Assembly: GCA_003456095.1 (NCBI GenBank)
Contig: DMPF01000079.1
Span: 1 to 9,960 of the forward strand
Length of the DNA: 9,960 bases
Reading direction: 5' to 3'
From: Bacillota bacterium
Lineage (GTDB): Bacteria > Bacillota > Dethiobacteria > DTU022 > UBA8154
Program-made: the position numbers and the translations under genes
Notes under the pieces: generated by a model
The model's input: the letters and a program-made list of their open reading frames with translations, nothing else
Database searches by the model: none
Told to the model about the DNA's origin: nothing
Shown: positions 5,598 to 9,960 of the stretch, one piece after another
Position numbering within the stretch: position 1 is the first letter of the stretch
How the letters are laid out: each line of letters opens with the position of its first letter

Positions 5598-7370
5598 TTA
5601 ACGCTTGCGGGGAAGGAGCTCATAGCGGGACAGTCTGGCGAGATAATGGCGCAGAGTTAGAAAGGCCGGCCGTTCACTGGAGCTGTAGATAAGCTGCAAG
5701 CGGTGGGCCCTTTTCTGCAGGCGGCCAAGCAGGCGTGTAAAGGAATGCGAGGCGCCCTCCGAGGAGAAATTCAACCCTTTTGTATCTACAACCAGTTGAA
5801 AGAAACGGGCCGGTAAGTGCCCCTGCAGGGACCGTTTTATTTCTTTTAAGGTGAGCCAATCCAAAAAGCCGCGCAGCCTTACATAAAACACGCCGCGGCT
5901 TTCGGTGATAAAGATTTTCAGCTGGCGCTGTGCTTCATTGTTCTGCTGATCCGGCCTCGCCAGGCCCTGTACGCGCCGGTAAAGCAGGGGGACACGTCTG
6001 GCTTCTCTCTGAAACTGTGCGAGAAACTGGTGGTAGCAGCGATTTTCCTGTACAAAGCGGCGGACCAGCCACCAACCCAACCCCCGGTAAAGGGCGGAGG
6101 CCCATCCCATATAGAAAAAGTTCTGCATGATATGCCCGGGCGCATAAAAACGCTGAAAGGCTTTGACTGTTTCTTCCTGCAGATGCTCAGGAGTCATGCG
6201 GGCCGGGTGAAAGACGGCATGATGGCCGTCATATAGCTCCCAGTCCCGGGTAAGCAAGCGCCCTTCCGCTTCCAGCCTGGCAAAAAGGGATGTCCCCGGC
6301 AAGGGGGTGAGCATTAAAAACTGCACGGTATCAATACGCATCCGCAGGGCAAAGTCAACTGTCTCACGGATTGTTTCCACCGTATCGTCATCTCCGCCGA
6401 AAACAAACATACCGTGTACCCTGATACCATAAGCGTGGAAACGTTGTATGGCATCGGCAATATCCTCCACGCTCTGTTTTTTATTGTAGGCCTTCAAGGT
6501 GGCTTCGTTGATTGATTCCAAGCCCAGATAGGCGATGTGGCAGCGGGTGCGGCGCATCATCTCCATAAGCTCAGAGTCTCGTGATGCTTCCACGCGCAAC
6601 TGGGCGCCCCAACCTTTGATGGAAATTTTACGGTCAACAATCCCCTGCAGCAGTTCAATGCTCCGCCGGCGGTCGGCGGTAAAGTTGTCGTCGCAGAAAA
6701 AGATATGCCGCCCGCTGTAGCGGGAAAGTTCCTGCAACACACTCTCCGTGGAGCGGAAGCGGTAACCCCTGCCGAACATTGGGGTAACACTGCAGAAGGT
6801 GCAGTTGAAGGGGCAGCCACGGGAGGTCATCACCGGGACAGCTCCCCGGCCGATACCGCCCCGGGCGAAGAGGGAGAGATCGGGTATGGGTAGATCATTT
6901 AGATCGACCCATACAGTAGGACAGGGATTGTGCCGCACGATGTCGCCCTCGCGGTAAGAAAGGCCGGGAATTTCGCGGGGTGATCTCCCTTCATGCAGGC
7001 AATTTATCAGAGCGGGAAAAGTAAAGTCGGCTTCGCCCCGCATCACATAATCCGCGTACTGTAAAGCCTCTTCCGGCAAAAAAGTGGCATGAATGCCGCC
7101 GATCACGACAGGCACGCCAGCATGGCGCAGGTAGGCGGCGATACGATACGCCTCCCGGCTTGTGGGGGTAATGGCGGAGATACCAACCAAGTCTGCCTTG
7201 AGAATTTCCTCCCAAGGCAGTGCCGCAGCAGGCCCTACGTATACAGCCGACTCATAGCCGGCGTTTCTTAACTGGGTTGCCAGAAGGGGCAAACCCAACC
7301 GCGGCATGTGAGTTTTGCTGAACACATGCCCTCCCGTAGTCTGCGGCTCAACCAGCGCAATTTTTTTCAA
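5598..7370 (-). CDS. B12-binding radical SAM protein with C-terminal STAS-like tail
   Basis: The 590-aa product has three parts. Residues 1-140 resemble the cobalamin-binding (Rossmann-like) domain of class B radical SAM enzymes: MPRLGLPLLATQL near 22-34, VVIGGIHATFLPEEAL at 88-103, and RGEADFTFP. Residues 176-400 are the radical SAM barrel with the [4Fe-4S] motif CxxxCxxC at Cys186, Cys190 and Cys193, a DDNF strand end (227-230) and GLES (283-286). Residues 484-590 look like a STAS domain: GFLDWLT near 501-507, a hydrophobic strand LVVDTKGLNFSSEGA, then helix and LIYSSS. Start is TTG 7370 with GAGGAGG 9 nt upstream. Family members catalyse methylations, ring formations and similar radical chemistry; the substrate cannot be told. 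It is convergent with phoU and divergent from the phosphatase gene, so it appears monocistronic. Confidence 0.85.
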   Translation of the reverse strand: MKKIALVEPQTTGGHVFSKTHMPRLGLPLLATQLRNAGYESAVYVGPAAALPWEEILKADLVGISAITPTSREAYRIAAYLRHAGVPVVIGGIHATFLPEEALQYADYVMRGEADFTFPALINCLHEGRSPREIPGLSYREGDIVRHNPCPTVWVDLNDLPIPDLSLFARGGIGRGAVPVMTSRGCPFNCTFCSVTPMFGRGYRFRSTESVLQELSRYSGRHIFFCDDNFTADRRRSIELLQGIVDRKISIKGWGAQLRVEASRDSELMEMMRRTRCHIAYLGLESINEATLKAYNKKQSVEDIADAIQRFHAYGIRVHGMFVFGGDDDTVETIRETVDFALRMRIDTVQFLMLTPLPGTSLFARLEAEGRLLTRDWELYDGHHAVFHPARMTPEHLQEETVKAFQRFYAPGHIMQNFFYMGWASALYRGLGWWLVRRFVQENRCYHQFLAQFQREARRVPLLYRRVQGLARPDQQNNEAQRQLKIFITESRGVFYVRLRGFLDWLTLKEIKRSLQGHLPARFFQLVVDTKGLNFSSEGASHSFTRLLGRLQKRAHRLQLIYSSSERPAFLTLRHYLARLSRYELLPRKR

Positions 7371-7414
7371 AGTGAAAAGCCTCCTCAGTTTGTCTGCATA
7401 CGGCGAGCAGTTAC

Positions 7415-7420
7415 AGTATA
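7415..7420 (-). promoter_or_regulatory. Possible -10 element for the radical SAM gene
   Basis: On the - strand TATACT (complement of 7415-7420) matches the -10 consensus at five of six positions and lies about 45 bp upstream of the TTG start. The region 17 bp further upstream reads TTCTTT, a poor -35. The call is therefore tentative. Confidence 0.35.
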
Positions 7421-7491
7421 ACAGAGTTTGCCATAAAAAAGAAGAGGAAAGAGCCTGCGTAAACGGATCACCGTAAAATAAATACTCTGAC

Positions 7492-7521
7492 TTGACCTGT
7501 GATCATAAGATGGTTTAATAT
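7492..7521 (+). promoter_or_regulatory. Sigma-A-type promoter for the inositol-phosphatase-family gene
   Basis: TTGACC (7492-7497) as -35 is followed by TAATAT (7516-7521, 18-bp spacer) or TTTAAT (7514-7519, 16-bp spacer) as -10. Predicted start near 7527 leaves a short leader of about 30 nt. An inverted GATCAC/GTGATC pair (7466-7471 and 7499-7504) brackets the -35 and might be an operator. Confidence 0.6.
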
Positions 7522-7557
7522 GAACAAGACAGAAAGATAACAGGCGGTGAGGGGAAA

Positions 7558-8346
7558 ATGATCGATCCTGCTGAAGTTTTAACTGCTATTCAATGTTGTT
7601 TGCTGGAGACCGGTGCGATGCAAAAAGAACAGCTGGGGCAAAAGGGTTTGTCGGTGGAGCGAAAAAAAAACGGGGTTGAGCTGGTTACAGAAGTGGATAA
7701 GCTCTCGGAAAAGATGCTGCTACAGACTATCAGCAAAGCCTATCCGGAACATGATATCCTCTCTGAAGAATGCGGCCCCATACGGCACGGTTCGGATTAC
7801 CTGTGGATAATCGACCCTTTGGACGGGACGACCAATTACGCGCAGGGCATTCCCATTTTTGCTATTTCGGTAGCGCTGCAGTACCGGGGCACAACGGTAA
7901 TGGGTGCAGTTTACCAGCCTGTTCTGGGAGAGATGTTTACCGCCCTCAAGGGGAAGGGTGCCTGCCTGAACGGCCGGGAGTTGGCCGTTTCGCAGAAAGC
8001 CGCCCTAGCTGATTGTGTACTGGCGACCGGCTTCCCATATGATAAAGCTGAACATAAGGAAAACAATGCTGCTTACTTTGCCCACTTCGTGCCCCGGGTG
8101 CGGGGACTACGCCGTCTTGGCGCCGCGGCCTACGACCTGGCTTGCGTGGCGGCGGGGAGGTTTGACGGTTTCTGGGAAATCAATCTTTCCCCTTGGGACG
8201 TGGCGGCCGGCGCTCTGCTGGTACAGGAGGCGGGAGGAGAAGTGATAGAGCTGGATAAACGGGGTGTCTCCCTTGTTGCTGGCAATACGGCTGTCTGCCG
8301 TATGATCCGGGAGGGCATTGCCGCGGTAGATGCCTGCTGTGCATGA
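7558..8346 (+). CDS. Inositol monophosphatase family protein (SuhB-like)
   Basis: This is a metal-dependent sugar/inositol phosphate phosphomonoesterase of the FIG superfamily. The 262-aa product shows the diagnostic motifs: VTEVD (43-47), SEE (69-71), motif A WIIDPLDGTTN (83-93) with metal ligands Asp86 and Asp89, and motif B WDVAAG (213-218) with Asp214. Length is normal for IMPase. The start ATG 7558 follows GAGGGG with short spacing (3 nt). Family members act on myo-inositol-1-phosphate, fructose-1,6-bisphosphate, NADP or PAP; the sequence does not decide which, so no symbol is given. It has its own promoter and no neighbour in an obvious shared pathway. Confidence 0.93.
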   Translation: MIDPAEVLTAIQCCLLETGAMQKEQLGQKGLSVERKKNGVELVTEVDKLSEKMLLQTISKAYPEHDILSEECGPIRHGSDYLWIIDPLDGTTNYAQGIPIFAISVALQYRGTTVMGAVYQPVLGEMFTALKGKGACLNGRELAVSQKAALADCVLATGFPYDKAEHKENNAAYFAHFVPRVRGLRRLGAAAYDLACVAAGRFDGFWEINLSPWDVAAGALLVQEAGGEVIELDKRGVSLVAGNTAVCRMIREGIAAVDACCA

Positions 8347-8406
8347 TCGATAATTCCTCCGAATAAGTTAGTTTTTGTGCAACTTTTTTGCTGAAACCGG
8401 GTTATA

Positions 8407-8444
8407 TGTCAAAGGTAACAGGAAAAAAAGAAATATTTGTCGAA
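8407..8444. promoter_or_regulatory. Possible Spo0A boxes upstream of the HD-GYP gene
   Basis: TGTCGAA (8438-8444) is a perfect Spo0A-box core, and TGTCAAA (8407-8413) is a one-mismatch copy in the same orientation 31 bp upstream (about three helical turns). A weak -10 candidate TATGTA (8465-8470) without a good -35 would place the perfect box over the -35 region, the arrangement seen at Spo0A-activated promoters. Seven-base motifs occur by chance, so this is suggestive only. The rest of the 151-bp gap (8347-8497) shows no gene and no clear terminator. Confidence 0.35.
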
Positions 8445-8497
8445 GTCTCCAAGTATGAATAGGTTATGTAAAAAAGTGAACGGGAGCGAACAGCCAG

Positions 8498-9631
8498 ATG
8501 CGTAAGGTGCCGGTTTGGGCGTTGCAGCCGGGGATGAAAACCGCTAAAGCGGTTTATGACGAAAGAGGGGTGATGCTGCTAAGCGGGCAGATGGAGATTA
8601 AAGCAAATTATATCAATAATCTAAAGATGCTGGGCATTCCTGGTGTTTACATTGAGGATGACATTATCCCCGATATCTGCATTGAAGATGTAATCATGGA
8701 CGAGACCCGTTTAAAAGCCCAGACGCTTGTCAGGGATATTTTTGAAAATGTGCAGCAGCAGCCGCAAAAACCATCACGGATCATTCATACAAAGAGGGTC
8801 TCCGCTGTTGTGCGTGGCATTGTCGGCGACCTGTTGAATAACCAAAACCTTGTGGTTAATCTGTCCGATATTCGCACCAGCGACGGTTACACCTTCGCCC
8901 ATAGTGTAAACGTGGCTGTCCTCGCTGTGGCCGTGGGCATCTCCTTAAAATACCCCCGGGTAAAGCTGAACAAGATCGCCCTGGGCGCCCTGCTCCATGA
9001 CCTGGGCAAGGTTAAGATTCCCCTGAGTATCTTAAATAAAAACGGTACACTTTCAGATGAAGAATTCGCCCAGGTAAAAAAACACCCTGTTTTCGGTTAT
9101 GAGATGATTAGTGAGCAGGGGCTGGTTGAAACCGCGTCCCGCCTTACTGTTTACCAGCACCACGAGCGTATCAATGGAAAAGGATACCCCGAAGGTTTAA
9201 CAGGCGAACAAATACATGTTGCTGCGCGCATTGCCGCGGTAGCTGATGTTTTTGACGCCCTGGTTGCCGACCGTCCTTACCGTAAGGCCATGCCCACGCA
9301 CCGTGCCCTGCAGATTTTGCAGTCAAACAAGGAGGCGTACGACCCGGAGGTAATGGAACATTTTATGGCGCATATCGCCGCTTATCCGATTGGCAGCATT
9401 GTGGGCCTGAGCAGCGGGAAGATAGGGGTAGTGGTCCATAATACGGCGGGTTTCCCATGGCGTCCGCGGGTGCGTGTTCTTGCTTACGCCGGGGAACAGC
9501 CGGAGCTCGAATTTGTTAAACCTTACGAGGTGGATCTGGTGGAGCATGAGGATGAGGTTGTAGAAAAAGTATACGACGATCAAAATATGGAAAAAATCTT
9601 AGCCGCTTTGAAAAGCAGGCCTGTCGTTTAA
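8498..9631 (+). CDS. HD-GYP domain cyclic-di-GMP phosphodiesterase
   Basis: The 377-aa product likely hydrolyses cyclic di-GMP (some family members act on other cyclic dinucleotides) and is soluble, with no signal or membrane segment. Residues 1-55 form a short N-terminal domain often found before such HD-GYPs (VPVWALQPGM near 4-13). The HD-GYP domain spans about 125-290: His135, the HD pair in HDLGK (167-171), His196, HHERINGKGYP (221-231) including the GYP motif, and Asp250. Metal ligands are therefore intact; the usual Asp of HHExxDG is Asn226, a common variant. A C-terminal segment (about 294-377, YPIGSIVGLSSGKIGVVV) is typical of Firmicutes members. Start ATG 8498 has GGGAG (8482-8486) at a rather long 11-nt spacing. 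No receiver or sensor domain is present, so the input signal is unknown. Confidence 0.92.
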   Translation: MRKVPVWALQPGMKTAKAVYDERGVMLLSGQMEIKANYINNLKMLGIPGVYIEDDIIPDICIEDVIMDETRLKAQTLVRDIFENVQQQPQKPSRIIHTKRVSAVVRGIVGDLLNNQNLVVNLSDIRTSDGYTFAHSVNVAVLAVAVGISLKYPRVKLNKIALGALLHDLGKVKIPLSILNKNGTLSDEEFAQVKKHPVFGYEMISEQGLVETASRLTVYQHHERINGKGYPEGLTGEQIHVAARIAAVADVFDALVADRPYRKAMPTHRALQILQSNKEAYDPEVMEHFMAHIAAYPIGSIVGLSSGKIGVVVHNTAGFPWRPRVRVLAYAGEQPELEFVKPYEVDLVEHEDEVVEKVYDDQNMEKILAALKSRPVV

Positions 9632-9741
9632 TAAGGATTGTCTCTGACGGCCCCACGGGATTCCATCCTGGAGATTATTTCCGGAAACGACTCCACGATG
9701 CTTTCCGGCATGCTCCTCTCCGTAAGGGAAAGCACACTCAC
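9628..9741 (-). CDS. Small hypothetical protein (37 aa), interlocked with the end of the HD-GYP gene
   Basis: On the - strand a GTG at 9741 opens a 37-codon frame ending at TAA (9630-9628). It is preceded by AGGGAGG (complement of 9750-9756) at an ideal 8-nt spacing. The predicted peptide begins MSVLSLTERSMPESIVESF and ends RDNPY; it is soluble, mildly charged, without signal or transmembrane segment, and resembles nothing I recognise. It lies 92 bp downstream of the purL stop on the same strand and could be co-transcribed with it. Its stop overlaps the HD-GYP stop by 4 bp tail to tail. It may also be a chance ORF; the ribosome site is the main support. Confidence 0.4.
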   Translation of the reverse strand: MSVLSLTERSMPESIVESFPEIISRMESRGAVRDNPY

Positions 9742-9833
9742 CGCATATACCTCCCTGTACCCTATCATTCACTTGTTTCCGCAATTAATACCTGTGATTG
9801 GTAATATACCCTGGAGCTGTAAAAAAATGCGAT

Positions 9834-9960
9834 TTATTGAAAATACTGTACGCCTGCTGCAAAAAGGGGCTGGTTTTTGTCGCCGGGGACATTGACGGCG
9901 ATGCGGGAATGCATACGTTCGCTATGTCCCATTTTACCGAGTACTCTGCCGTCGGGGCTG
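9834..9960 (-). CDS. purL: Phosphoribosylformylglycinamidine synthase (PFAS/PurL), C-terminal end (truncated by window)
   Basis: Reading the - strand in from base 9959 gives 42 codons to TAA at 9836-9834. They contain SPDGRVLGKMGHSER followed by NVPGDKNQPLFAAGVQYF. This matches the C-terminal tail of the glutamine amidotransferase domain of single-chain clostridial-type PFAS, and the His and Glu of GHSER correspond to its catalytic pair (His at 9924-9926, Glu at 9918-9920). The enzyme converts FGAR to FGAM with glutamine and ATP in de novo purine synthesis. Most of the gene lies to the right of the window. It is convergent with the HD-GYP gene. Recognition is from a short but highly diagnostic stretch. 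Confidence 0.85.
   Translation of the reverse strand, partial: SPDGRVLGKMGHSERMHSRIAVNVPGDKNQPLFAAGVQYFQ

Noticed and set aside
8347..8400. Terminator after the IMPase gene
   Set aside because: There are T-runs near 8372-8390 but no stable stem precedes them.
9638..9895. 85-codon + strand frame starting TTG after the HD-GYP gene
   Set aside because: It overlaps the C-terminal coding end of purL on the opposite strand, has no ribosome site, and its composition (Cys/Arg-rich end) fits a shadow frame.
9798..9960. + strand open frame reading GLVFVAGDIDGD, which at first looked like a protein with a frameshift
   Set aside because: It is the exact codon-register complement of the purL C-terminus, which matches a known family; the + reading is an antisense artefact.
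1..9960. CRISPR array, insertion sequence, tRNA or rRNA gene, or defence cassette
   Set aside because: No regularly spaced repeats, transposase motifs, terminal inverted repeats or structural RNA signatures were seen; the window is core-type gene content.

Overview
The window looks like chromosomal DNA from a Gram-positive, Firmicutes-type bacterium, most likely an anaerobic clostridial lineage. Four things suggest this: strong purine-rich Shine-Dalgarno sites with frequent TTG/GTG starts; a PhoP-type array of TTAACA repeats in front of pstS; a PstS lipoprotein; and the C-terminal end of a clostridial-style single-chain PFAS (PurL). Two sequences resembling Spo0A boxes hint at a spore former. 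I cannot name the genus.

Bases 1-5570 form a phosphate-sensing and uptake locus on the + strand: the C-terminal part of the sensor kinase PhoR, a 350-bp regulatory gap, then pstS-pstC-pstA-pstB-phoU. The gap (670-1019) contains a sigma-A-like promoter, a strong intrinsic terminator about 50 nt after its predicted start point (so a short independent transcript is possible), a second hairpin, and an 11-bp-phased Pho box array in front of pstS. PhoR (with PhoP, presumably just upstream of the window) would sense phosphate limitation and activate the array. PstS captures phosphate, PstC/PstA form the channel, PstB powers it, and PhoU reports transport status back to PhoR.

Bases 5598-7370 (- strand, convergent with phoU) encode a 590-aa radical SAM protein with an N-terminal B12-binding-like domain and an unusual C-terminal tail resembling a STAS domain. 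A divergent promoter region (7371-7557) separates it from an inositol-monophosphatase-family gene (7558-8346, +). This is followed by a 151-bp gap carrying possible Spo0A boxes and an HD-GYP cyclic-di-GMP phosphodiesterase gene (8498-9631, +).

The right end holds two - strand items: a 37-codon ORF with a strong ribosome binding site whose stop codon interlocks with that of the HD-GYP gene (9628-9741), and the last 42 codons of PFAS/PurL (9834-9960), which runs off the window.

Most of the content is ordinary core metabolism and regulation. The items most worth a second look are the radical SAM-STAS-like fusion, the possible small RNA between phoR and pstS, the short 3' ORF next to purL, the micro-ORFs overlapping the pstS and pstB starts, and the extended N-terminus of PstB.
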